Below, one piece after another: positions 32,960 to 41,849 of a stretch of DNA of 64,000 nucleotides; the first letter of the stretch is position 1; the number at the start of each line of letters is the position of its first letter. The stretch is from Flavicella sp965243265. GTDB lineage: Bacteria > Bacteroidota > Bacteroidia > Flavobacteriales > Flavobacteriaceae. Below the pieces are notes generated by a model. The model searched no databases. It saw nothing but the letters and a program-made list of their open reading frames with translations, and was not told where the DNA came from. The translations under genes and the position numbers were made by a program. The stretch is from NCBI GenBank assembly GCA_965243265.1, contig CBDEUL010000006.1:395594-459593 (forward strand), given 5' to 3'.

Positions 32960-33931
32960 CTAATCTAAAGATTGATTTTCTTGTGAAGACATTTCTAGCA
33001 TTCTATCATACTCTTCTGGTGTTAAATCATTAAAATAATAATACACCGGATTTACCTTTTTATCACCTTTGGTTACCTCATAGTGCAAATGGGGAGCTGT
33101 TGAAGTACCTGAACTTCCTACATACCCTATTAAATCACCCCTTTTTACTTTCTGCCTTTTTCTAACCGCGTATTTATCTAAATGTGCATAAAGAGTTTTA
33201 TACCCAAAACCATGGTCTATTTTAACCTGATTTCCATAACCTCGCCTAGATGTTTTTGTATACTCTACAATTCCATTTCCTGTAGCATATATTGGAGTTC
33301 CCTTGGGAGCTGAAAAATCCATTCCTGCATGAAATTTTCTTGTTTTATAAATTGGATGAATCCTATATCCATATCCCGAAGCCATCCTTTTTAAGTCTTT
33401 ATTGGCTACAGGCTGAATTGCTGGTATAGATGCCAACATTTCTTTTTTATTTTTTGCCATTTTCACAATCTCATCCAATGATTTTGATTGCACCACCAAT
33501 TGTTTCGATAAAACATCAATTTTCTTAGTAACCTCTTTAATCATCGTAGAGTTTTCAAATCCTTCCAAAGATTTGTAACGGTTTACCCCTCCAAAACCAG
33601 CCATACGCTGTTCTTTAGAAATAGGTTTTGCTTCAAAATAAACACGGTAAATATTATTATCTCTATCCTGAATATCTTCTAAAACATTAGAACTTTCATC
33701 TATACGTTTAGATAACAATTGAAAATGTAATTTTAAGTTCTCTAACTCTCGTTCTTGTGCCAATTGGCTAGGCGATTTTATTACATAACTAAAACTAATG
33801 AACCCTAGAAAACCTACAAGCACCAAAGCAACCAAAAGCATCAAAGTTCTCTTTACTTTTACGCTTCTTTTTACCTCTATCTGCTGATACGAAAGTGTAT
33901 CAGAATCATAATAAAATTTTACTTTCGCCAT
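32960..33931 (-). CDS. M23-family murein endopeptidase, membrane anchored
   Basis: A 323-residue protein with a cytoplasmic N-terminus, one transmembrane helix at about residues 29-50 (TLMLLVALVLVGFLGFISFS), a coiled-coil stretch to about residue 170, and a C-terminal M23 (LytM) domain. Zinc-ligand motifs are visible in HAGMDFSAPKGTPIYATGNG and in the C-terminal TAPHLHYEV. It would cleave peptide cross-links of peptidoglycan in the periplasm. It heads the MerR-lemA-TPM group and is divergent from alaS. Confidence 0.93.
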   Translation of the reverse strand: MAKVKFYYDSDTLSYQQIEVKRSVKVKRTLMLLVALVLVGFLGFISFSYVIKSPSQLAQERELENLKLHFQLLSKRIDESSNVLEDIQDRDNNIYRVYFEAKPISKEQRMAGFGGVNRYKSLEGFENSTMIKEVTKKIDVLSKQLVVQSKSLDEIVKMAKNKKEMLASIPAIQPVANKDLKRMASGYGYRIHPIYKTRKFHAGMDFSAPKGTPIYATGNGIVEYTKTSRRGYGNQVKIDHGFGYKTLYAHLDKYAVRKRQKVKRGDLIGYVGSSGTSTAPHLHYEVTKGDKKVNPVYYYFNDLTPEEYDRMLEMSSQENQSLD

Positions 33932-33945
33932 TTCGCTAAATATAG

Positions 33946-33953
33946 TACTTTTG
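33946..33953 (+). promoter_or_regulatory. TAnnTTTG match, possible alaS promoter
   Basis: TACTTTTG matches the -7 consensus on the plus strand, but lies 132 bases before the alaS ATG, giving a long leader. It sits just outside the start of the divergent M23 gene. Confidence 0.3.
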
Positions 33954-34005
33954 TATGCTTATTTACAAGCTCGAAATATAAATTTTGAAAACTTACAAAT
34001 ACAAG

Positions 34006-34013
34006 CAAAATTA
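34006..34013 (-). promoter_or_regulatory. TAnnTTTG match, possible M23/lemA operon promoter
   Basis: On the minus strand the bases read TAATTTTG, an exact -7 match, 74 bases upstream of the M23 peptidase ATG in the divergent intergenic region. Confidence 0.35.
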
Positions 34014-34085
34014 CAAAATGTTTTAAAACTACTACTAACAACAACTGTTTTGACATTTAATTAATATCTATAAAGAATCAACAAC

Positions 34086-36719
34086 ATGAAGTCACAAGAA
34101 ATAAGACAGCAATTTTTAAACTTTTTTGAAGAAAAAAAACATAAAATTGTTGCCTCTGCTCCTATTGTTTTAAAAGACGACCCTACATTGATGTTTACCA
34201 ATGCAGGAATGAATCAATTCAAAGAGTATTTTTTAGGACAAAAAGAAGTGACTGCTTCTAGAGTTACCGACACACAAAAATGTTTACGTGTTTCTGGAAA
34301 ACACAACGATTTAGAAGAAGTAGGTATGGATACCTACCACCACACCATGTTCGAAATGCTAGGTAACTGGAGTTTTGGAGATTACTTTAAAAAAGAAGCT
34401 ATTGAATGGGCTTGGGAATTTTTAACCGACACCTTAAAAATAGACAAATCTTACTTATATGTAAGTGTTTTTGAAGGGAGTAAAGAAGACGGCTTAGACT
34501 TTGACCAAGAAGCATACGATTTATGGAAGGCTATTGTTCCTGAAGATAGAATTATCATGGGAAACAAAAAGGATAACTTCTGGGAAATGGGAGCTCAAGG
34601 ACCTTGCGGACCGTGTTCTGAAATTCACGTAGATATTAGATCTGCTGAAGAAAAAGCTAAAGTTTCTGGTAGAGATCTTGTAAACATGGATCACCCACAG
34701 GTTGTAGAAATATGGAACTTGGTATTTATGCAATTTAACCGTAAGGCTGATAGTTCTTTAGAAAAGTTACCTGCACAACATGTAGATACTGGAATGGGGT
34801 TTGAACGTTTGTGTATGGTTATGCAAAACGTACAATCTAACTACGATACAGATGTTTTTACACCACTGATTCGTGAAATTGAAACCATTACCAATTCTGA
34901 TTACGATAAAAACAGCTTACCTACCGATAAAGACGGTAAAACAAGTGTTGCTATTCGTGTGATTGCAGATCATGTAAGAACTGTTGCTTTTTCTATTGCT
35001 GACGGCCAACTACCATCTAACAACGGTGCTGGATATGTAATTCGTAGAATTTTAAGACGTGCTATCCGTTATGGATTTACTTTCTTAAACACCAAAGAAC
35101 CTTTTATATACAAATTGGTTGAAACTTTAGTCAACCAATTAGGTAGCGTATTCCCTGAATTAAAAGCACAGCAACAACTTATAAAAAATGTAATTAAAGA
35201 AGAAGAGCATTCTTTCTTAAAAACATTAGATCAAGGACTACAGTTATTAGATCAAGTTATTGAACAAACAAAAGGAAACGTTGTTTCTGGAGAAAAAGCC
35301 TTTGAACTATACGATACTTTTGGATTCCCTATTGATCTTACTGCACTTATATTAAGTGAAAAAGGATTGACTTTAGATGAAGAAGGGTTCGAAAAAGAAT
35401 TGAAAAAACAAAAAGAACGTTCAAGAGCTGCTGCTCAAGTTTCTGCAGGAGACTGGGAAATACTATCTGAGAGTACTGAACAAACTTTTATGGGCTACGA
35501 TACTTTAACTGCTGAAGTAAAACTAACTCGTTATAGAAAAGTTGTTAGCAAAAAAGATGGTGAGTTATTTCAACTTGTCTTCGATCAAACACCTTTTTAC
35601 CCTGAAGGAGGAGGACAAGCAGGAAGCAAAGGATATTTAGAGGTTCCTAACGGAGATGTTGTTTATATTTTAGATACTAAAAAAGAAAACAACTTAATCA
35701 TCCATTTTTCAAAGAACTTACCTAAAAAAATAAACGGAACATTTACAGCTGTAGTAGATGAGAAACAGCACATATTATCATCTTCTAACCACACTGCTAC
35801 ACACCTATTACACCAAGCTTTAAGAAGTGTTTTAGGCGAACACGTAGAACAAAAAGGTTCTATGGTAAACGCAATGGGATTACGTTTTGATTTTTCACAT
35901 TTTTCAAAAGTATCTTCTGATGAATTGATAGAAATTGAAAACTTTGTAAACGCTCGTATCCACGAAAAACTTGCCTTACAAGAAAATCGTAACAATACAT
36001 TTGAAAACGCTCTTTCTGAAGGAGCAATTGCTTTATTTGGAGAAAAGTATGGAAACACTGTTCGCTCTATTAAATTTGGAGAATCTATGGAATTATGTGG
36101 AGGTATCCACGTTCAGAACACTTCAGAAATTTGGCATTTTAAAATTACATCTGAAAGCGCTGTTGCGGCAGGAATTAGAAGAATTGAAGCAATTACCAAC
36201 CTTGCTGCAAAAAACTATTTTACTTCACAAGCCAAAGCGTATGAGAATGTAAAATCTACTTTAAAAAATGCAAAAGACCCTATAAAAGCTATTGAAAGTC
36301 TTCAAACAGAAAATGCTTCTTTAAAAAAGGAAATTGAAAACCTTGTAAAAGAAAAAGCGAAAAATGTAAAAGCAAACTTGAAGAATAACATTACTGAAAT
36401 TAACGGTATCAATTACTTAGCTTGTCAAGTAGATCTAAATGCGGCGGCTATTAAAGATTTAGCCCACGAATTAGGAAACGAAGTAGAAAACTTATTTTTC
36501 TTTGCAGGAGCTCAACTAGGAGAAAAAGCTTTGCTAACCTCTTACATTTCTAAAAACTTAGTAGAAGAAAAAGGGTTGGACGCTGGTAAAATTGTACGCG
36601 AATTAGGAAAACTAATCCAAGGTGGCGGTGGAGGTCAAAAATTCTTTGCTACTGCTGGAGGAAAAAACCCTAAAGGAATTGCTGAAGCCATTACTAAAGT
36701 AAAAGAATACATTGCTTAA
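34086..36719 (+). CDS. alaS: Alanyl-tRNA synthetase
   Basis: An 877-residue class II aminoacyl-tRNA synthetase. The catalytic core starts IRQQFLNFFEEKKHKIVASA, with NAGMNQFKEYFLG and TQKCLRVSGKHNDLEEVG. The editing domain zinc site is HTATHLLHQALR together with CGGIHVQ further on. The C-terminal C-Ala domain contains the Gly-rich GGGGGQKFFATAGGKN. Length and domain order are normal and the protein ends in ITKVKEYIA. The ATG at 34086 begins the conserved sequence. Confidence 0.98.
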   Translation: MKSQEIRQQFLNFFEEKKHKIVASAPIVLKDDPTLMFTNAGMNQFKEYFLGQKEVTASRVTDTQKCLRVSGKHNDLEEVGMDTYHHTMFEMLGNWSFGDYFKKEAIEWAWEFLTDTLKIDKSYLYVSVFEGSKEDGLDFDQEAYDLWKAIVPEDRIIMGNKKDNFWEMGAQGPCGPCSEIHVDIRSAEEKAKVSGRDLVNMDHPQVVEIWNLVFMQFNRKADSSLEKLPAQHVDTGMGFERLCMVMQNVQSNYDTDVFTPLIREIETITNSDYDKNSLPTDKDGKTSVAIRVIADHVRTVAFSIADGQLPSNNGAGYVIRRILRRAIRYGFTFLNTKEPFIYKLVETLVNQLGSVFPELKAQQQLIKNVIKEEEHSFLKTLDQGLQLLDQVIEQTKGNVVSGEKAFELYDTFGFPIDLTALILSEKGLTLDEEGFEKELKKQKERSRAAAQVSAGDWEILSESTEQTFMGYDTLTAEVKLTRYRKVVSKKDGELFQLVFDQTPFYPEGGGQAGSKGYLEVPNGDVVYILDTKKENNLIIHFSKNLPKKINGTFTAVVDEKQHILSSSNHTATHLLHQALRSVLGEHVEQKGSMVNAMGLRFDFSHFSKVSSDELIEIENFVNARIHEKLALQENRNNTFENALSEGAIALFGEKYGNTVRSIKFGESMELCGGIHVQNTSEIWHFKITSESAVAAGIRRIEAITNLAAKNYFTSQAKAYENVKSTLKNAKDPIKAIESLQTENASLKKEIENLVKEKAKNVKANLKNNITEINGINYLACQVDLNAAAIKDLAHELGNEVENLFFFAGAQLGEKALLTSYISKNLVEEKGLDAGKIVRELGKLIQGGGGGQKFFATAGGKNPKGIAEAITKVKEYIA

Positions 36720-36750
36720 GTAAAAACAACACCTTACAAGTATAAAACCT

Positions 36751-36792
36751 GTACGAATTGTAAACTCACTTTTTTGAGACTACAATTCGTAC
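36751..36792 (+). terminator. Long hairpin between alaS and GSCFA gene
   Basis: GTACGAATTGTA (36751-36762) and TACAATTCGTAC (36781-36792) form a perfect 12-base stem; the 18-base loop contains a smaller CTCA/TGAG stem and six T. It may terminate alaS. Its right arm overlaps the -7 element of the next gene, so it could also control that gene. Confidence 0.55.
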
Positions 36793-36797
36793 ATTTG
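36790..36797 (+). promoter_or_regulatory. TAnnTTTG -7 promoter element for GSCFA gene
   Basis: TACATTTG matches the -7 consensus exactly and ends 32 bases before the GTG start at 36830. It overlaps the right arm of the preceding hairpin. Confidence 0.45.
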
Positions 36798-36829
36798 TTT
36801 TAAAACCATTCTTTTTTAAACATTATACT

Positions 36830-37783
36830 GTGCAAGAACAAGATTTTAGAACCGTTTACAAACCCAAAGAACAACAAAATAGTATTCAATACAGTTCTAA
36901 AGTACTACTCTTTGGTTCTTGTTTTTCTGAAAATATTGGAAACAAATTAAACTACTTTCGTTTTCAAGAATACACAAATTCACACGGTATTTTATTCAAT
37001 CCTAAAGCTATTGAAAGTGCAGTATCAGAATGCTGTACTCTCAAAGAATATAAAGAAACTGATTTGTTTTTTGAAAATGAACAATGGCATAGCTTCAATC
37101 ACCATTCCGATTTTTCAGACACCTCAGTTGCTACTGCACTTCAAAAAATAAACACTAACATTTTAGAAGCACATAAATTCTTAAAAACAACAAGTCATAT
37201 CATCATCACTTTAGGAACTTCTTGGATTTACAGAAACACCAAATCCAAGAACATTGTTGCCAACTGTCATAAAATTCCTCAAAAACAATTCAATAAAGAA
37301 TTACTTTCTGTTGAAGAAATTGCAAACTCACTAAAAACCATTGAAACTTTAATCAAAAAAACAAATCCCAACGTAACATTTATTTACACCGTAAGCCCTA
37401 TTCGACATTTAAAAGATGGTATGGTTGAAAATTCACTCAGCAAAGCAAATCTACTGGCCGCAATTCACCAACACATCAACTCAAAAACTTCTTTTTACTT
37501 CCCTTCTTACGAAATACTTTTTGACGATTTACGTGACTACCGTTTCTATAAGAATGACATGCTACACCCTACACAAACTGCTATAGATTACATTTGGAAC
37601 CTATTTCAAAAAGAATGGATAAACCCCAATACAAAAACACTTTTAAAGGAAATCGACACAATACAAAAAGGCTTGCAACACAAAGCTTTTAACCCTGAAT
37701 CTAAAGCACATCAAAAATTCTTACAAACACTAGCCTCCAAAAAAGAAAAACTTAAAAACCAATACGGCATTGTCTTCCAATAA
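36830..37783 (+). CDS. GSCFA-domain protein
   Basis: A 317-residue protein of the GSCFA family, named for the motif visible here as LFGSCFSENIGNKLNYF. The domain continues with THSHGILFNP-type sequence (YTNSHGILFNPKAIE), TLGTSWIYR, YTVSPIRHLKDGMVENSLSKA and ends with DMLHPTQTAIDYIW. The order GSCFSEN...DxxH resembles SGNH/GDSL hydrolases, so an acyl- or acetyl-esterase activity is possible but not proven. The start is a GTG at 36830; no in-frame ATG precedes the conserved motif. It ends at a bidirectional terminator shared with the rhodanese gene. Confidence 0.88.
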   Translation: MQEQDFRTVYKPKEQQNSIQYSSKVLLFGSCFSENIGNKLNYFRFQEYTNSHGILFNPKAIESAVSECCTLKEYKETDLFFENEQWHSFNHHSDFSDTSVATALQKINTNILEAHKFLKTTSHIIITLGTSWIYRNTKSKNIVANCHKIPQKQFNKELLSVEEIANSLKTIETLIKKTNPNVTFIYTVSPIRHLKDGMVENSLSKANLLAAIHQHINSKTSFYFPSYEILFDDLRDYRFYKNDMLHPTQTAIDYIWNLFQKEWINPNTKTLLKEIDTIQKGLQHKAFNPESKAHQKFLQTLASKKEKLKNQYGIVFQ

Positions 37784-37784
37784 A

Positions 37785-37815
37785 AAACGGCTTTTGAAAA
37801 AATCAAAAACCGTTT
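37785..37815. terminator. Bidirectional terminator between convergent genes
   Basis: AAACGGCTTTTGA and TCAAAAACCGTTT form a 13-base stem with one mismatch and a 5-base loop. It begins right after the GSCFA stop and is followed by the end of the convergent rhodanese gene. Confidence 0.7.
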
Positions 37816-37838
37816 CTTATCATCTTATTTGGTAAATC

Positions 37839-38126
37839 TTATACGTACTGATCTACATTTTCCCAAGGACCTCCATTAATAATATCAACCCCCTGTTGCT
37901 TTAAAAAGTCTGTTGCCTGTCCACTTCTAGCACCACTTCTACAAACAGCAATTACTTGCTTTCCATAGTCCTTTACCGTTTGTACATTTCCAGGAATTCT
38001 ATCCAAAACAATATGCTGTGATCCTGCTACATGCCCCTCTTCATATTCTGCATCAGTTCTTACATCTAAAACCACTGCACCATTCTTTAAATATTCTTGT
38101 ATTGCCTCGTTATCAAAATTTGCCAT
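37839..38126 (-). CDS. Single-domain rhodanese
   Basis: A 95-residue rhodanese-like sulfurtransferase. It has AVVLDVRTDAEYEEGHVAGS, typical of the family, and the active-site loop CRSGARSGQA with the catalytic cysteine. It ends in the common GGPWENV sequence. There is no signal peptide, so it is cytoplasmic. Sulfur acceptor is unknown. It is monocistronic and convergent with the GSCFA gene. Confidence 0.92.
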   Translation of the reverse strand: MANFDNEAIQEYLKNGAVVLDVRTDAEYEEGHVAGSQHIVLDRIPGNVQTVKDYGKQVIAVCRSGARSGQATDFLKQQGVDIINGGPWENVDQYV

Positions 38127-38303
38127 TTTATTTCTTTTTAGTTTTTAGTCTCCAGCAAAATTAGACATATCCCTAAAATAATTCTACAATTTTAAGTTAA
38201 AAAAAACACCACCTACAAAGTGTTTCAAAACATTAAAAAATCACATACTTAAACGAATTCGTTAATATTTATGACTATGCAGTCTTTATTCATAAATCCT
38301 TTT

Positions 38304-38311
38304 TATCTTTG
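38304..38311 (+). promoter_or_regulatory. TAnnTTTG -7 promoter element for gpmI
   Basis: TATCTTTG, an exact -7 match, ends 22 bases upstream of the gpmI ATG at 38334. The rest of 38127-38303 is A+T-rich with no clear feature. Confidence 0.55.
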
Positions 38312-38333
38312 GGAAATTAAATTTTTTTAGACC

Positions 38334-39851
38334 ATGAACAAGAAAGTTATCTTAATGATATTAGACGGATGGGGAGTTACTCAAGACCCTAAAGTCTCAG
38401 CAGTTTTCAATGCAAAAACTTCTTATATAGACGCTCTATACAACAAGTATCCAAATGCTACGTTACGTACCGACGGAGAACATGTTGGATTACCAGAAGG
38501 TCAAATGGGAAACTCTGAAGTTGGACACATGAATTTAGGGGCTGGTAGAATTGTATACCAAAACCTAGCTCGTATCAACAAAGCCGTTAAAGAAAAAACT
38601 TTAGGTCAAGAAAAAGTTTTACTAGACAGTTTAAAATACGCTAAAGAAAATAACAAAAATGTTCATTTATTAGGATTGGTTTCTAATGGTGGTATTCATG
38701 CACATATAGATCACTTAAAAGGATTGTTAGATGTTGCTAAAGAGAATGAAGTAGACAATGTATACTTACATGCATTTACAGATGGTCGTGACTGTGACCC
38801 GAAATCTGGAGCTTACTTTATCAACGATATTCAAGAGTACATGAAAGAAAGTACTGGTGAATTAGCATCTCTTACTGGGCGTTACTATGCTATGGATAGA
38901 GACAACCGTTGGGAACGTGTAAAATTAGCTTACGATGCTGTTGTTAACGGAGTAGGAACAAAATCTACAGATGCTGTAGCTTCTTTAAAAGCAAACTACG
39001 AAGCAGATACTACAGACGAGTTTATTGAACCTATTATTATGACAGATGCTGAAGGAAACCCTAAAGCACAGATCAAAGAAGACGATGTTGTAATATTCTT
39101 CAACTACCGTACAGATAGAGGTAGAGAATTAACCGCTGCGTTGTCTCAAAAAGATTTCCCTGAACATGGAATGAAAAAATTACCGTTACATTTTACTACA
39201 ATCACTTTATACGATGAAACATTCGAAGGAATCAATGTAATCTATAACAACGATAATATTAAAAACACAATAGGTGAAGTATTATCTGCAGCAGGAAAAA
39301 AACAAATTCGTATTGCAGAAACAGAAAAATACCCACACGTTACATTTTTCTTCTCTGGAGGACAAGAAGAACCTTTTGAAGGAGAATCTCGTATCTTACG
39401 TAACTCACCTAAAGTAGCTACTTATGACTTAAAACCAGAAATGAGTGCTTACGAATTAAAAGATGCTTTGTGTGAAGACCTTGAAAAAGGAGAAGCTGAT
39501 TTTGTTTGCTTAAACTTTGCTAATGGAGACATGGTGGGTCATACAGGTATGATGGATGCTGCTATCAAAGCATGTGAAGCAGTTGACGAGTGTGCACAAG
39601 CCGTTATTGAAACTGGTTTGGCAAACGGATATTCTACTTTATTAATTGCAGATCATGGTAACTGTGAAACAATGATGAATCCTGATGGATCTCCTCACAC
39701 GGCACACACTACAAACCCTGTTCCTATGATTTTAATTGACAACGATGTCAAAGAAATTAAAGACGGTGTATTAGGTGATGTCGCTCCAACCATATTAAAA
39801 TTAATAGGAGTTGAACAACCTGAAGAAATGACTAGATTCCCTTTGGTTTAA
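38334..39851 (+). CDS. gpmI: 2,3-bisphosphoglycerate-independent phosphoglycerate mutase
   Basis: A 505-residue glycolytic enzyme of the alkaline-phosphatase superfamily that interconverts 3- and 2-phosphoglycerate using two Mn ions. The first metal site is LMILDGWG, and the phosphorylated serine is Ser61 in MGNSEVGHMNLGAGR. Further conserved blocks are HAHIDHLKGLLD, DGRDCDPKSG, YRTDRGREL, and the second metal site NGDMVGHTG, with ADHGNCETM near the C-terminus. Length is normal. It is followed by a strong terminator. Confidence 0.98.
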   Translation: MNKKVILMILDGWGVTQDPKVSAVFNAKTSYIDALYNKYPNATLRTDGEHVGLPEGQMGNSEVGHMNLGAGRIVYQNLARINKAVKEKTLGQEKVLLDSLKYAKENNKNVHLLGLVSNGGIHAHIDHLKGLLDVAKENEVDNVYLHAFTDGRDCDPKSGAYFINDIQEYMKESTGELASLTGRYYAMDRDNRWERVKLAYDAVVNGVGTKSTDAVASLKANYEADTTDEFIEPIIMTDAEGNPKAQIKEDDVVIFFNYRTDRGRELTAALSQKDFPEHGMKKLPLHFTTITLYDETFEGINVIYNNDNIKNTIGEVLSAAGKKQIRIAETEKYPHVTFFFSGGQEEPFEGESRILRNSPKVATYDLKPEMSAYELKDALCEDLEKGEADFVCLNFANGDMVGHTGMMDAAIKACEAVDECAQAVIETGLANGYSTLLIADHGNCETMMNPDGSPHTAHTTNPVPMILIDNDVKEIKDGVLGDVAPTILKLIGVEQPEEMTRFPLV

Positions 39852-39874
39852 AAACAACCCTTTAATCATATATA

Positions 39875-39904
39875 AAAACCTGTTGCAATGCAACAGGTTT
39901 TTTT
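39875..39904 (+). terminator. Intrinsic terminator after gpmI
   Basis: AAAACCTGTTGC, AAT loop, GCAACAGGTTTT form a 12-base stem followed by further T. It begins 24 bases after the gpmI stop. Confidence 0.88.
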
Positions 39905-40001
39905 GTTTATTACACAACTTACTATATCAACTGTATTTTTTTTAAAATAAAGGGTAGGGTATCTAATATCTAAACTGTTTTATTAGAAACTACAACCTAC
40001 T

Positions 40002-40475
40002 ATGAGAAAAATATCACTAATTATTACAGCCCTTCTGTGCTGTTCAATGACACTTCATAACAAAGAGCTAATGGCATGCTCTATTGAAGAAACAGAAAAT
40101 GAATTGATCTATAGCTTTATCATTCAAAAAGATCTTATTTCCAAAATTGATACCTCCTTATTGAATTATCAAAACAACATGTCTAGTCATTTAAAATTAC
40201 AACAAGTAATCTTAAACAATTTAGAAGTTTCCATAAACCAACAAATTACCCCTCTTACATTTACAAAAACTACTGAAGATAAAAGTTTTTTTATTCTCCA
40301 GTTCAGTTCTAAAAAACCCGAAAAAGTGGAAAAAATCAGCCTAAAAAACAACGGTTTTTCATTTCTAAATGAAGATCACACATCATTTGATTTTTGGATA
40401 CTCCTCAACAATCAAAAAAGATTATTCAAATTAAAAAAAGAAACAAACATTATAAAAGCAAACTACACATTATGA
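40002..40475 (+). CDS. Small secreted protein of unknown function
   Basis: A 157-residue protein, not recognised. It has an N-terminal hydrophobic signal-like segment (SLIITALLCCSMTL) and then a predicted beta-rich domain. Its stop codon overlaps the ATG of the next gene (ATGA), so it is translationally coupled to the T9SS-exported YHYH protein. The sequence FIIQKDLISKIDTSLLNY and LKKETNIIKANYTL give no family hint. Inference: it is an accessory exported protein for its partner. Confidence 0.7.
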   Translation: MRKISLIITALLCCSMTLHNKELMACSIEETENELIYSFIIQKDLISKIDTSLLNYQNNMSSHLKLQQVILNNLEVSINQQITPLTFTKTTEDKSFFILQFSSKKPEKVEKISLKNNGFSFLNEDHTSFDFWILLNNQKRLFKLKKETNIIKANYTL

Positions 40476-41716
40476 AAAAATTCCCACTAATCATCTGTTA
40501 TCTCTTCTTTTCCGAATTCATGCTTCAAGCACAATGTGATTCTGCCGCTATCTTTGCAGAAGAAGAAGATAATGCTGTATGCATAGAAGACGACGGTATT
40601 GTTCGTACTATTTATGCCAATTCTATTCCTGATCATGCCGCCGGAGTTTCTAATGGAGGATTCACTGTTACAGGTCAAGACGATACTTGGACCATGTGTG
40701 CCAATCCCGAATTAGGAGCTAATATTACACAATTGTATGGTGATGACGAAAGCGCTGGCTGTAGTACAGAAGGATCTTACAGATTTGGAGTCGGAACAAA
40801 CGGTGTACATTATGCACCAAGCTCAACCGAATATTTTGAAATTTTAGATAGCGACACGGGAGACCCAACAGGAGAATACAATTACGATTGGAATATAGAA
40901 GCCGTAGTAGCTTTTGGTATGAACACACAAGGGGCTCATTTAAATGCCAAAGGAGAATATCACTACCATGCCATTGCTACAGATTACTTTACAAAAACGA
41001 GTGGAGTTAATTTAGCAATTGACGGAACTGATTTTTCACCAATAGTTGCTTACGCAGCAGACGGATACCCTGTATATTACAAATACGCTTATACAACAGC
41101 TAACAATAGTAATAGTGGTATTTCTAGTTTTAACTCTGGTTGGCAATTAAAAACAAGTAATAGCTCAACAAGACCTGGTGATGGATTTTCAGCTCCTAAC
41201 GGAACATATGACGGGTATTATATTGAGGATTACGAGTTTGTACAAGCAAATACAGAATTAGATGAATGCAATGGTAGATATGGAGTAACACCCGATTACC
41301 CTGAAGGAACTTATTATTATGTATTAACAGACGATTGGCCTTATATCCCTAGATGTTTTGCAGGAGCTCATGTAGATGAATCTTTCTTAATAGGGCCTAG
41401 CAACATATGTCCTGATTCTACTGCTGATGACAATTGTTCTGTGACACTAAGCACTCAAAACCTAAAAAACATAAACTCTATTCAAATTAGCCCAACTATA
41501 ACTTCTACTTACTTTAAAATTAATGCTCCAGATCAGTTAGAAAACACCCCTTATGGTGTAGAGTTATACAACAATCTTGGAAAATCTATTTTTAAAGAAA
41601 TGAATACCAAAGAATACGATGTATCTGGTTTAAGCAGTGGAGTATATTACCTAAGACTAACAATTGAAGGAGCTAGTCTTGTCAAAAAAATTATCGTAAC
41701 AAATCCACAAAATTAA
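40472..41716 (+). CDS. YHYH-domain protein with T9SS sorting domain
   Basis: A 414-residue secreted protein from the ATG at 40472; a longer open frame upstream overlaps the previous gene and was rejected. The signal peptide (MKKFPLIICYLFFSEFMLQA) is followed by a YHYH domain whose namesake motif is visible in KGEYHYHAIATDYF, with FGMNTQGAHLNAKG before and PVYYKYAYTT after. The C-terminal ~80 residues (SPTITSTYFKINA, ending KKIIVTNPQN) form a type A T9SS sorting domain with a Lys-rich end. YHYH proteins are found in copper or iron-rich contexts; metal binding is suggested by the His motif but not established. Confidence 0.88.
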   Translation: MKKFPLIICYLFFSEFMLQAQCDSAAIFAEEEDNAVCIEDDGIVRTIYANSIPDHAAGVSNGGFTVTGQDDTWTMCANPELGANITQLYGDDESAGCSTEGSYRFGVGTNGVHYAPSSTEYFEILDSDTGDPTGEYNYDWNIEAVVAFGMNTQGAHLNAKGEYHYHAIATDYFTKTSGVNLAIDGTDFSPIVAYAADGYPVYYKYAYTTANNSNSGISSFNSGWQLKTSNSSTRPGDGFSAPNGTYDGYYIEDYEFVQANTELDECNGRYGVTPDYPEGTYYYVLTDDWPYIPRCFAGAHVDESFLIGPSNICPDSTADDNCSVTLSTQNLKNINSIQISPTITSTYFKINAPDQLENTPYGVELYNNLGKSIFKEMNTKEYDVSGLSSGVYYLRLTIEGASLVKKIIVTNPQN

Positions 41717-41741
41717 ACGCTGTTTTAATTCAAAATACAAT

Positions 41742-41770
41742 AAAAAGGCTCGTATTTCACGAGTCTTTTT
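41742..41770 (+). terminator. Intrinsic terminator after YHYH gene
   Basis: AAAAAGGCTCGT, ATTTC loop, ACGAGTCTTTTT form a 12-base stem with one G-T pair, 25 bases after the stop. Confidence 0.8.
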
Positions 41771-41821
41771 CTATTATAACCTCAGACCTATATATAACTT
41801 TCAATATTCTATTTTTTAAAG

Positions 41822-41829
41822 TACCTTTG
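41822..41829 (+). promoter_or_regulatory. TAnnTTTG -7 promoter element for map
   Basis: TACCTTTG, an exact -7 match, ends 20 bases before the map ATG at 41850. Confidence 0.55.
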
Positions 41830-41849
41830 TAGCCCGAAAAAAGACACTC

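Noticed and set aside
35663..36058. Minus-strand open frame inside alaS
   Set aside because: It is a shadow of the conserved alaS coding sequence.
40394..40471. Upstream in-frame extension of the YHYH gene
   Set aside because: It lies inside the preceding gene in another frame; the ATG at 40472 gives a signal peptide.
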